Assembly (NCBI RefSeq): GCF_019880365.1
Contig: NZ_CP082271.1
Location: 2,790,001-2,854,000 of the forward strand
Source of the DNA: Pseudomonas sp. DNDY-54
GTDB taxonomy: Bacteria > Pseudomonadota > Gammaproteobacteria > Pseudomonadales > Pseudomonadaceae
Direction of reading: 5' to 3'
DNA: 64,000 bases
Shown here: positions 9,351 to 17,819 of the stretch, piece by piece
How the letters are laid out: every line of letters begins with the position of its first letter
Numbering within the stretch: the first letter of the stretch is position 1
Made by a program: the position numbers and the translations under genes
The notes under the pieces: model-generated
What the model was told of the DNA's origin: nothing
Databases searched by the model: none
The model's input: only the letters and a program-made list of their open reading frames with translations

Positions 9351-9943
9351 GATTGACGGCCCGTGAACTTTGGCATGGTCGCTTCACCGGCGGCACTGAT
9401 GCCATCCCTAAGAACAACCTTCCATATAGTCATCAAGATTATCTTTAAGTCCAGCCATAACGTCCTATTGTCAACATACCAGACGTCCAGATCAAACTTG
9501 GCCTCCCAGCTTAGTGAATTGCGACCATTAATTTGTGCCCATCCGGTCAGTCCGGGACGTACCTCATGGCGCCGGAATTGGTCCGCGCTGTAAAGCGGCA
9601 GATATTCCATGAGTAATGGGCGAGGGCCAACCAAACTCATGTCGCCTCTTAGTACGTTCCACAGCTCGGGTATCTCATCAAGACTGGTGCTGCGCAGGAA
9701 GTTGCCGAGCGCGGTTATGCGCTCAACATCCGGCAGAGGCATACCCTCAGCGTCGAACACATCACGCATGGTTCGGAACTTGACCATCTTGAAGGGTTTA
9801 CCATGCCGGCCGGGCCGTTGCTGGACGAACAGAACTGGGCCGCCAAGCTTCAGTCGGACGAGCAATGCAACTACCAGCAGGGGTAGCATAAAAAACAACA
9901 GCGCCACAGCAGCGGCGCTTATGTCCAGAATTCGCTTGATCAT
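9347..9943 (-). CDS. Monotopic phosphoglycosyl transferase (PglC-like initiating sugar transferase)
   Basis: 198 residues, the size of the minimal small PGT PglC rather than the long WbaP/WcaJ form. It has one N-terminal hydrophobic segment (residues 8-30), FKMVKFRTMRD, the catalytic Asp89-Glu90 dyad in SLDEIPEL, and VGPRPLLMEYLPLY. It should move phospho-sugar from a UDP-sugar to undecaprenyl phosphate, starting repeat-unit assembly on the inner membrane. With PglD-, PglE- and WbpM-like genes directly downstream, the substrate is probably UDP-di-N-acetylbacillosamine. A different HexNAc-type substrate cannot be excluded. Confidence 0.88.
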   Translation of the reverse strand: MIKRILDISAAAVALLFFMLPLLVVALLVRLKLGGPVLFVQQRPGRHGKPFKMVKFRTMRDVFDAEGMPLPDVERITALGNFLRSTSLDEIPELWNVLRGDMSLVGPRPLLMEYLPLYSADQFRRHEVRPGLTGWAQINGRNSLSWEAKFDLDVWYVDNRTLWLDLKIILMTIWKVVLRDGISAAGEATMPKFTGRQS

Positions 9944-10038
9944 CGGGTACTCTTGTTAGTGACAGACTCTGCCCAGCAGAGGGCGATAATCATAAAACGT
10001 GGCGGCTGCAGATCGAACACCCAGAATGACAACCACAC

Positions 10039-11277
10039 TTAGCCGGAACAAACCTGGATGAAACGCTCGGCCAGTAATTGATAATCGTGTTCTTCCAGCA
10101 CAAACCTGTAGCCCTTTTGACCTAGTGTCTCTCGCTCCTGTGGAGACATCGCCACTAGACGTAAGATCGCTTCGACCAACAACTCTGGACGCTGCGGGGC
10201 GGAATCAAAACCGCAACCGGATAGGGCAACCGGATTATCGACGGAGTCGATGCATTGCACGATAGGTTTGGCCGCCTTCATAAACTCAAAAATCTTATTG
10301 GCGCTGACACCATATTCATAGAGGTTCTTTTTCTGCCAACCAATAAAGCAGGCATCAGCATAGTGGAGAAGATGCTGCACCTGCGCAGCCGGTACAGGTG
10401 CGAGAAAAAACAGGTTGTCCAACCTTAACTCCTCTGCCAACCGTTGCAATCTGGCCTTTTCACCGCCGCTACCAACTAGCACAAAGGCGACCTTGTCGCC
10501 GCGCCGCTGAAGTATTTCAGCAGCCTCAAGCAATTGATCCAAAGCATTGGGAACACCATGGGCACCGGTGTACATCACTACGAACTGAAAATTCCGACGA
10601 ATCTGCACCAAACACGAATCATGTGCCGAAACCACAGGCTCGATAGACTCAGAGGTGAAATCGACACCATTGGGAATATAGGTGAAGCGCTCTGCATTCA
10701 AACCTCTGCGGCCCATATGCTGCAAGCCGTTGACCAACAGTGAGATTACTTCATCGGCACTGCGATAAGCCAAGCGCTCGATGCAGGCCAAGACGACATA
10801 CAATGGGTGCCATTTAGGCACGCCCATCAACTCATGCAGAGTCAAAGGCCAGATATCACGAACCTCGAAAACGAGCCTCGCCCGATAACGCCAAGACAAC
10901 CACAGAGCAACTGGGTAGTGGAACGGGTGAACCGAGGATACGACAATAACATTAGGGCGAATGTATTCAGTCGGCAGGCTTTTACTCAAGAACAACAACT
11001 GCCAACTGTAGACCAGCATATTGATGACTCGCCCCAGGCCATTGCCCTGATAGGCCGGTGTCCGCGCCCAGCCAAACAGCAACTCTCCTACAGTTTGAAA
11101 ACGAAATCGCTCGACTTGCTCATCCGCACTTTCGGCAAGATGATGCCTGGCGGCCCCCACCACGGCTACCTTATAGCCGCGCCGGGCCACAGCATCGAGA
11201 AGATAAAACGCACGCCCCTTCTTCGGTGCCCGGGCCGACGGAATATAGTGATTGAGGTACCAGAATGTGGGCTTCAT
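10039..11277 (-). CDS. GT4-family glycosyltransferase
   Basis: 412 residues with two Rossmann-like halves (GT-B). Visible are FEVRDIWPLTLHEL near residue 145, YIPNGVDF near 215, VMYTGAHGVPNALD near 250 and the C-terminal acceptor/donor region NKIFEFMKAAKPIVQ. The DIWP and GVPNALDQLLEAA elements resemble WbuB-type transferases that act on an undecaprenyl-PP-linked HexNAc. It likely adds one sugar of the O-unit at the cytoplasmic face. Its start overlaps the stop of the upstream glycosyltransferase gene by 4 nt. Donor and linkage cannot be assigned. Confidence 0.83.
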   Translation of the reverse strand: MKPTFWYLNHYIPSARAPKKGRAFYLLDAVARRGYKVAVVGAARHHLAESADEQVERFRFQTVGELLFGWARTPAYQGNGLGRVINMLVYSWQLLFLSKSLPTEYIRPNVIVVSSVHPFHYPVALWLSWRYRARLVFEVRDIWPLTLHELMGVPKWHPLYVVLACIERLAYRSADEVISLLVNGLQHMGRRGLNAERFTYIPNGVDFTSESIEPVVSAHDSCLVQIRRNFQFVVMYTGAHGVPNALDQLLEAAEILQRRGDKVAFVLVGSGGEKARLQRLAEELRLDNLFFLAPVPAAQVQHLLHYADACFIGWQKKNLYEYGVSANKIFEFMKAAKPIVQCIDSVDNPVALSGCGFDSAPQRPELLVEAILRLVAMSPQERETLGQKGYRFVLEEHDYQLLAERFIQVCSG

Positions 11278-12386
11278 GGCTTGCGGCCCGTTTCCAGCAA
11301 CTCGTCATACAGGGCCCACAAACGCTTTTGCTCCACAGTGCGCGCGGCCAACTGCTGGATGATATTACGGTTCACAGATACGACCTGCTGCACACGATCG
11401 CCATAGTAGTGATCCCGGTACAATTCAAACATGCGGAGAATTGACTGTGGTTCATCGTTATCACACAGCAGCGCATTCTCTTGCTGAATCAGTAGTTCGT
11501 GGTAACAGGGCAGATTGGTAAAAATCGGAAAGCAGCCGACAGCCATGGCCTCGTAGAGACTTTGCGGCATACCATCGTGACCCGCATAGGAAATGACAAC
11601 ATCCGCAGCCGCATAACAGTCAATCATCCCGCTCTTATCCAGTTGTTCCAGACGCAACACTCGTCCAGCCAACTCACTACTGGCCAACATAGCATCTATT
11701 TCCGCGCGCACAGCCAGAGCAGGGTTCATGCCGGCCAGTATCAAATAGGCATTGGGTTGCTCGGCGGCAAAAGCCAGGAAAGAACTGACGATATCCGGAA
11801 TTCGATACAGCGCTTGCATGGCCCTTGGTGAAAAAAACACCATAGCGTCCTGAGCGATACCGAACTTATCGAGCACTTGATCTCGCCGTTGCTTCGCGGA
11901 AAAAAATTCTTCGCCTACCCCCCAGGTAAAACGCCGGATGCGAGCCGTCTTTCCTTTCAGCCGCTGAATCGCCTGGTCCATGGAGGCAGACTTCGAGGTA
12001 ATAACCACCGCACGAGCGAAAGCAAGTCTCGCGAAGAACCGACGACTACCAAAACGCCCTGGTAAGTTGACGTCGCTGCCCATCACGCTGACCATAAGGT
12101 TCTTCCACCGCCTCCGAAGTACCAGAGGGAAAAACAAAGCCCAGTGGATATGCAGGATATCAGGCCGTTCGCGCCAGTAAACATACAGAAAAAAAAATGT
12201 TGCACAGAGTTTGTTCAAAGGCCCGAGCGGCAGAAATTTGCGGTAGTGATAGACGCGACAATCCGCAATTGGCCTCTGCGCGGACTCACTATACCAGACC
12301 ACCTCATGGGGTCCCTCTGCGGCCATCTGCACCCGGTCCACCAGCAAAGGGCTATCAGCATTGGCAACGAGGAGGACTTTAGACAT
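11274..12386 (-). CDS. GT4-family glycosyltransferase
   Basis: About 370 residues of GT-B type. It has ILHIHWALFFPLV in the N-terminal half (the HxHW element seen in many capsule and exopolysaccharide GT4 enzymes), VMGSDVNLPGRFG, and the C-terminal GMPQSLYEAMAVGCFPIF donor-site motif. I moved the start to the ATG at 12386 (MSKVLLVANAD), since the longer frame begins with TTG and would overlap the upstream gene. The gap to that gene's stop is then 5 nt, and the next gene overlaps by 4 nt. Sugar specificity unknown. Confidence 0.83.
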   Translation of the reverse strand: MSKVLLVANADSPLLVDRVQMAAEGPHEVVWYSESAQRPIADCRVYHYRKFLPLGPLNKLCATFFFLYVYWRERPDILHIHWALFFPLVLRRRWKNLMVSVMGSDVNLPGRFGSRRFFARLAFARAVVITSKSASMDQAIQRLKGKTARIRRFTWGVGEEFFSAKQRRDQVLDKFGIAQDAMVFFSPRAMQALYRIPDIVSSFLAFAAEQPNAYLILAGMNPALAVRAEIDAMLASSELAGRVLRLEQLDKSGMIDCYAAADVVISYAGHDGMPQSLYEAMAVGCFPIFTNLPCYHELLIQQENALLCDNDEPQSILRMFELYRDHYYGDRVQQVVSVNRNIIQQLAARTVEQKRLWALYDELLETGRKP

Positions 12387-12391
12387 GAATT

Positions 12392-13525
12392 TCACAGGCA
12401 AGACGAGATGAATTGCAAGCGTTTGCGCTCGATAATCCGACTATCGAGTCGAGCTTCCGCAAACGCCCTCGCGGCATGTCGAAACTGCTCATCGCGAAAA
12501 ACCCTGATGACAAAATCACCGAGTGCGGCAAGCGAGTCCGACACATTGGATTCGGTATTGGGCAACTGATAGACAAAGTCCTTTGCCGCAATATCGGTAT
12601 CATCATAGGCGCTAATAAATGGTATTCCCTGCGCAAGATACTGCCGGGATTTCAAAGGGGAGGCTTCATTCATCGACTTACGGTGTAAAGCCAGAGTGGA
12701 AATCCCCACATCCATCGACTGTAACAAATCCTTGGACGCCTGACCGGATAAATAACCGTGAAAAACTATATTCGGCCCCGGCTGAATACCCGAAGCAGAA
12801 TACTCATCACGCCCTGGGCCAATAATGTGAAAGGTCCACTGCGGATAATAAGAACTCAGCAGGTTGATCTTGTCCAGCCCATGCCAACACTGGCCTGGCG
12901 AACCGATAAAACATAGATTGACCTGATCGTTAGCAGTACTACCGACAAAAGGGTAATCACCGCAATCGATACTGTTGGCAATTACATCAGTCTTACCGCG
13001 GTACCAATTGAACGAAGGCGACGTGGCCATTTCCCGAGAGATAAAACACAACCCGGCGGCATTGCGCATAAAGCCCTTGCGAAAAAATCGATTGAAACGG
13101 CCAGTCCAGGAACTCTTCAGCCCATATTCAACAAGGTCATCGGAGTTGATTTCGATTACATAAGGACAGACCGCACCGAAAAACTGGTGAATACCGGGAA
13201 ATGGCAAGGCATAACGGGTGTAGACAATATCGGGGCTCAAGTCGGTCAGCACTTCCTTAAGAAAAATGTACTGGTGGCGCAATGCAGCAAGTCGACGAAT
13301 TTTGCTCAGCTTGATGTCGTAGTAAGCCTCCAGCTTTTTCGCTCGTGCGGCCGGCAAGCTGCTCACCGTATTACCGAGGCAATCGATAACCCGGCCTTCG
13401 GAATAGAGCACCACTTTAACTTGGACGCCGCTGGCGGCCCACAACCGGGCGGCACCCAGCACTTTGGAATGCAAACCCGGGTGATGGCGCCACAACCCAC
13501 CTACGACATAAGCAATATCTTTCAT
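12392..13525 (-). CDS. GT4-family glycosyltransferase
   Basis: 377 residues. The order of elements fits a GT-B glycosyltransferase: VVGGLWRHHPGLHSKVLGAA at the N-terminus, DIVYTRYALPFPG near 105, VIANSIDCGDYPF near 185, a second-domain start VNLCFIGSPGQCWHGLDK and a donor-site-like EASPLKSRQYLAQGIPFISA near 305. It lacks the strict E-x7-E spacing of canonical GT4 proteins (E then Q), so it is a divergent member. It lies directly downstream of a degraded stretch that separates it from wzy. Confidence 0.75.
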   Translation of the reverse strand: MKDIAYVVGGLWRHHPGLHSKVLGAARLWAASGVQVKVVLYSEGRVIDCLGNTVSSLPAARAKKLEAYYDIKLSKIRRLAALRHQYIFLKEVLTDLSPDIVYTRYALPFPGIHQFFGAVCPYVIEINSDDLVEYGLKSSWTGRFNRFFRKGFMRNAAGLCFISREMATSPSFNWYRGKTDVIANSIDCGDYPFVGSTANDQVNLCFIGSPGQCWHGLDKINLLSSYYPQWTFHIIGPGRDEYSASGIQPGPNIVFHGYLSGQASKDLLQSMDVGISTLALHRKSMNEASPLKSRQYLAQGIPFISAYDDTDIAAKDFVYQLPNTESNVSDSLAALGDFVIRVFRDEQFRHAARAFAEARLDSRIIERKRLQFISSCL

Positions 13526-13970
13526 CTAGCCCCTGAATCCATACTTTGAGTCAGCGCTGTCCACAAATCGCAAATCCGCTGTAGTTTTCGTCTCCGAGCG
13601 ACAGGTGCCACTATCGATTCGATATCTGGCTACAAGCGATTGCGTGGTTACATCCCAAATGCTTCGACTATAACTGCCCTTTATCACGAACCCAGGACAG
13701 GCCAAACCCACCGTAACGTACATCTTAAACGCAGATAAATAATATCGAAAGCCCCCGGATAACAGCTCAACGAGGAAGCGGTACGGCCGTCGCTCCAGGG
13801 ACCATAGATTACACCATACACAAAGCTGTGAAACAGCGGTATGTCGCTAACCTTTAAAGGGACATGACAAAACTCATCGCCAGTTCGATCATGTAGCGTC
13901 ACAAAAGACTCGATACGATCCGGCCCACTCCCACTTTGAAGAACAGATAGAATCTAATACCGAAGTAAAG
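13526..13970 (-). pseudogene. Probable broken gene remnant between wzy and a glycosyltransferase gene
   Basis: These 445 bp hold no intact gene, though adjacent genes in the locus overlap or almost touch. Two leftward frames look protein-like. One (to 13684) reads DRTGDEFCHVPLKVSDIPLF then HSFVYGVIYGPW. The other (to 13526) reads RRPYRFLVELLSGGFRYYLS, AFKMYVTVGLACPGFVIKG, then SYSRSIWDVTTQ. They overlap around 13690-13850 and could be pieces of one coding sequence broken by a frameshift. Neither has a good start with a ribosome binding site. I do not recognise the family; a diverged non-coding spacer remains possible. Confidence 0.4.
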
Positions 13971-13974
13971 CCGG

Positions 13975-15246
13975 TCAAGTCATTTTCGACACTCGCCCAT
14001 AATACGCCTCGCCCACAGCTGCTAAAATGAAAAACGCAAAGAAGATAAAATCCCCCAGGACGCTTGAAGGTATACTCGAGGCCACGACAAAAATACTAAA
14101 AAAGAACCATCTCCTTTTCCCGACAAAAATAAAAAGGCAAAAAAGAAATAAAAACAACAGAAAAAGCCCTAGCCACCCCAGCCAATAGCCCACCTCAACC
14201 ACTAGCGAGTGAGGGTTCTGAAACATTAGCGACTTATCGAAGCTTGCTCCGCTAGAATAAGCGTAATAATCGTTCAACTCCATGCTCCCCAGGCCCAACA
14301 CAGGGAGCTTAGTAACGAAATGCAGGTACGAAACTATTCTGAGCGACATAGAGTTGTCGCTAGAGATCCCCTCGGTGAGAATGCTACTGATAGATGAAAG
14401 TTTCGTTATAGACCGCAAGATGGGCCCACTCCCAACCACATTACCGTCCATAAAAAAAACAACGCCAACCGCCGCCCCCACCAATAAAAAAAAGTAGATG
14501 ATAAGCCGGTTATTTAGCCCACCACGAAATAGAAATATGAATACCCCAACAACTAGGGAGGCACGTGAAGCAGTGAGCAAAATCAAGGAAAAAAACATTA
14601 TCCAAAACAGCGATGAGTGCGATACCCGGTCTCCTGCCTCGATGACAACATAAACTAAAGAGACCACTAGCACGACAGCGGCCAGATCATTCGGATTATT
14701 ATATGTGCCGGTGATTAAATTTGAATCCACATAAAACTCGCTGACCGGAAATCCAAACCCATACCGATAGGTTAATAGCTGCCCAGCACAAATCGCAAGC
14801 TGAACTATTAAAAAGAAGAAAGCAGAGAGCTTATAAAAACCGAATAACTCTCGCCTACATAATGATGTGTTGATCTTAATTGATGTTAAAACTAGCAACG
14901 GAAGAATAGCCATTAAAATGGATACCTTCGTTACAAGTTTTCCTTCAAACGGGGCGCTGCTGTGATACATCAAGGCCAAGAGCGAGAACGGCATGGCCGA
15001 ACAAGACAAAAACCACCCCAACAAACTAAAACGCGACTCAGAGAGAAAAACTGATAAACAACAAAGTAACAGAAAAAGCAGCATTGGTCCGTAAGATATT
15101 ACACCATTACCTGACCAGTAAGCCAAAAAACCAAAAGCAATAGTAGCGAAGTAAAAACCCTTATATATATTTACAGTAAACATCACATAAGCTAAACGCT
15201 TAATCGAATCTAAGGCCAGATTTTTGGAAGAGCGCAACGAGTTCAT
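13975..15246 (-). CDS. wzy: O-antigen polymerase (Wzy-like)
   Basis: About 423 residues, very hydrophobic, with roughly ten to twelve predicted membrane helices. A long loop in the second half includes GSMELNDYYAYSSGASFDKS then LMFQNPHSLVVEVGYWLGWL. The HSLVVEVGYWLGW element and topology fit the O-antigen ligase/polymerase superfamily, and the position beside wzx indicates polymerase rather than ligase. It would join undecaprenyl-PP-linked repeat units in the periplasm. Codons are markedly more AT-rich than in housekeeping neighbours. The start is uncertain: ATG 15246 overlaps the end of wzx by 47 bp; ATG 15183 would avoid overlap, but neither has a strong ribosome binding site. Confidence 0.8.
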   Translation of the reverse strand: MNSLRSSKNLALDSIKRLAYVMFTVNIYKGFYFATIAFGFLAYWSGNGVISYGPMLLFLLLCCLSVFLSESRFSLLGWFLSCSAMPFSLLALMYHSSAPFEGKLVTKVSILMAILPLLVLTSIKINTSLCRRELFGFYKLSAFFFLIVQLAICAGQLLTYRYGFGFPVSEFYVDSNLITGTYNNPNDLAAVVLVVSLVYVVIEAGDRVSHSSLFWIMFFSLILLTASRASLVVGVFIFLFRGGLNNRLIIYFFLLVGAAVGVVFFMDGNVVGSGPILRSITKLSSISSILTEGISSDNSMSLRIVSYLHFVTKLPVLGLGSMELNDYYAYSSGASFDKSLMFQNPHSLVVEVGYWLGWLGLFLLFLFLFCLFIFVGKRRWFFFSIFVVASSIPSSVLGDFIFFAFFILAAVGEAYYGRVSKMT

Positions 15247-16633
15247 TTTTAGCCACAATTATCGATCTTTTATAAAACGAAAATCCTACACACCCAGCCA
15301 CAAACCAAACCACAGCAGAGAAAAATCTGAACTCTACCTGTATTAACGACACGGTAACGGCTATAGCCAAACATAAAAAGGTCGTACTGTAAAGTTTAAA
15401 CCTAGGGACTCTTCGCCAAGCAACACATGCAAGCTCGGTGCGACATAGCAAAAAAATCCAGAACGATAAGGCCGTGGAAGCGGCTGCACCCGCAGCCCCA
15501 TACGTCGGCACAAGCATATAGTTACCAACAAGGTTTGATGAGACTGCAACAACGGAAGCCAGCATAGAGTAGCTAGTTTTTCGCTTGATACTAATACCGA
15601 TAGCGGCAGCTTCTGACAGTGCGTAAAATAATGGTGCGGCTATGCATGCCGTTATTAAATATTGTACCGGCTCGTAAATATCGGGCAGAAAATAAGGTAG
15701 CGTCCAAGATAGCAGGCCGGTTATGACAAAAATAAAAAACGCAGCGGCCGCGACATGCTCCGATATTTCGTCTATCTTTTCAGGGCTAATACCTTCAGCG
15801 GCCCACTTAAAAACGGTCGGAGCCCATATAGTGGTAAAAATACCTGAGAAAACTCCTATGCCGGCAGCAATGCTTGTTGTTACCGAGTAAATGCCCAATT
15901 CTGTGAAGCCAGATAAAAAACGGAGGAATAACTTGTCCATGAAGTTCAATCCCCAGGAAGCAATACCACCGACAACCAGCGGTAATCCAAACTGTAGCAG
16001 ATGATGGAGCCTGGCCTTATTTAACGGGCGGCCTGCTGCTAATACCCAGTCGCTGCGGGTATTCCATGCAAAAACCAACATGGCAGTCACGATCGAAATA
16101 GCGTGCACTGTAATTAGCGTATAAAAACTAGCCCGAATAGTCATCAAGGCGCCAACACTTATAACAATTATAAATAACAGCTTGGGTAGCAGTTGGCTCA
16201 TAGAAAAGGCGAGTGCCTTTTCCTGCATTCGTAATATCAATGACAAAAAGCGAGAAATTAGCGCTGCAGCAAAACATCCTATTGTCAATAAAGAAAAAGT
16301 TGTACTGGGCTCTGCATACATAATTCGAGAGAGCAATTCGGTATCATAAAACAAGACTACAAAACCCGATATCGCTAATGATAACAAGCCAGGTAACAGT
16401 GCGTTTTTTAATAAGGCAGGTCGGTCTTTTTCTTCGTGGTACTCACGCACGTAGGCTTGATCTAAACCAAGGCAAAACAGCAGCACGCAGAAGCTAGTGG
16501 CGACCTGCAGCATGGCGATTCGGCCAACATCCTCAGCCGAATAAAACCACGTTATAATTGGTAAAGAAACGAATCCGAGCAGCGCCGAGCCTACTGGACC
16601 AACAGCATAACCGAGTACTTTTGATTTATTCAT
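15200..16633 (-). CDS. wzx: O-unit flippase Wzx (MOP/PST polysaccharide exporter family)
   Basis: About 477 residues with 12 or more hydrophobic helices starting at GYAVGPVGSALLGFVSLP near the N-terminus, and the LDQAYVREYHEE segment typical of polysaccharide flippases. It should move the undecaprenyl-PP-linked repeat unit across the inner membrane. I prefer the ATG at 16633 (MNKSKVLGYAVG); the longer frame from 16678 would overlap the upstream glycosyltransferase gene and add 15 charged residues. Base composition is AT-rich like wzy. Confidence 0.88.
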   Translation of the reverse strand: MNKSKVLGYAVGPVGSALLGFVSLPIITWFYSAEDVGRIAMLQVATSFCVLLFCLGLDQAYVREYHEEKDRPALLKNALLPGLLSLAISGFVVLFYDTELLSRIMYAEPSTTFSLLTIGCFAAALISRFLSLILRMQEKALAFSMSQLLPKLLFIIVISVGALMTIRASFYTLITVHAISIVTAMLVFAWNTRSDWVLAAGRPLNKARLHHLLQFGLPLVVGGIASWGLNFMDKLFLRFLSGFTELGIYSVTTSIAAGIGVFSGIFTTIWAPTVFKWAAEGISPEKIDEISEHVAAAAFFIFVITGLLSWTLPYFLPDIYEPVQYLITACIAAPLFYALSEAAAIGISIKRKTSYSMLASVVAVSSNLVGNYMLVPTYGAAGAAASTALSFWIFLLCRTELACVAWRRVPRFKLYSTTFLCLAIAVTVSLIQVEFRFFSAVVWFVAGCVGFSFYKRSIIVAKNELVALFQKSGLRFD

Positions 16634-16652
16634 ATGCGCCGCGGGGCTTTTT

Positions 16653-17819
16653 TTAGCTCTTTGAGATGACTGTGGCATAGACTGATTTCAATTGCTGCGC
16701 TATAGCTTTTTCGCCAAAACGAGCTACACAAGACTGCCTGATTTCATGGTGATCATACAGTTCGCGATTGTTGTAGATCTCATTCATTGCTGCTGCAAGC
16801 CCCACAACATCATCAGTGGAGACTAATATTCCGTCTTGTTTGCGCACTATGGATTCTGGCCCGCCGCAGCGGGTCGCTATTACAGGTTTCCCTAAAGCTA
16901 ATGCTTCAATAACCACAACACCAAAGGTTTCAAATTTGCTCGACAGCGCAAAAGCGTCTGATTTCGCCATTTCCTCGACGACTTGATCCCGCGTTAACTT
17001 TCCAAGGAAGGTAACTTTGTCATTAATTCCTAGGCTAATTGCAAGTTGCTCAAGCTTAACTTTCTCGGGCCCGTCGCCGCCTATCTTTAGCGCTATATCA
17101 TTGTTTTCTTTGGAAGCGACATTGAACGCACGAATCAAGATATCTAATGACTTTTTTTTTGTTAATGATGCAACGTTTATAAATGTGAACTTACCCTTTC
17201 CTTGGCTCTCTAACGGACGTTCCGAGAATTTGCTATTTACAATATTAGCGATGTAATTCCAATTCGCGTGCGCGAGATTGTAAAAACCCTCTAAAAGTTG
17301 CGAAAATTCTTTGCTGACGGCTATTCTATAATTAGCTTGCGCAATTGCCGCTGAGCAAAGCGTTTTAAGATCTCCGCTAATTCGATTTCGTGCGTAAGCT
17401 GTGCTGTGTTCGGTGATTATATACGGTATACCGTGTTGCGTTGAGAGTTCAAAGGCTAGACATCCCCCATAAATAGCAGAGTGCGCGTGAATGACGTCAG
17501 GTCGTCCATGTTCTTTAACATACTCGTTATAAAGGTACTTCCCATGTTTTATCCAAAGCCAAGCACCAATTCGTGCAATTCGTGGAAACCAGCTGATGCC
17601 ATGGCTTCTATATGTAGGCAAACCATAGTCATCTTCAACGGTTAATCCATATTCACCTTGCAAGACCTTTCGCCAGTCTTTTACCGACCGAAGCTGCGGA
17701 AATATTACACCTATTTTGCAGTCGTTTTTCTTAAGTGCTAGCGCCTGCTCGCGAAAGAAGCAGCCACTTAGATCGCCAGGGTATTTCGGATACCACGAAG
17801 GGATTATTAAAATGTGCAC
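16653..17819 (-). CDS. GT4-family glycosyltransferase
   Basis: 388 residues with a clear GT4 layout: PSWYPKYPGDLSGCFFREQA at 8-27, the VIHAHSAIYGGCLAFELS acceptor-domain element near 110-127, FTINVA-like FTFINVASLTKKKSLDILI near 210, and the donor motif SKFETFGVVVIEALALGKPV with E-x7-E near 300. It probably adds one sugar, perhaps an aminouronic acid, to the repeat unit. Its start overlaps the 3' end of wbpE by 13 bp. Donor not assignable from sequence. Confidence 0.87.
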   Translation of the reverse strand: MHILIIPSWYPKYPGDLSGCFFREQALALKKNDCKIGVIFPQLRSVKDWRKVLQGEYGLTVEDDYGLPTYRSHGISWFPRIARIGAWLWIKHGKYLYNEYVKEHGRPDVIHAHSAIYGGCLAFELSTQHGIPYIITEHSTAYARNRISGDLKTLCSAAIAQANYRIAVSKEFSQLLEGFYNLAHANWNYIANIVNSKFSERPLESQGKGKFTFINVASLTKKKSLDILIRAFNVASKENNDIALKIGGDGPEKVKLEQLAISLGINDKVTFLGKLTRDQVVEEMAKSDAFALSSKFETFGVVVIEALALGKPVIATRCGGPESIVRKQDGILVSTDDVVGLAAAMNEIYNNRELYDHHEIRQSCVARFGEKAIAQQLKSVYATVISKS

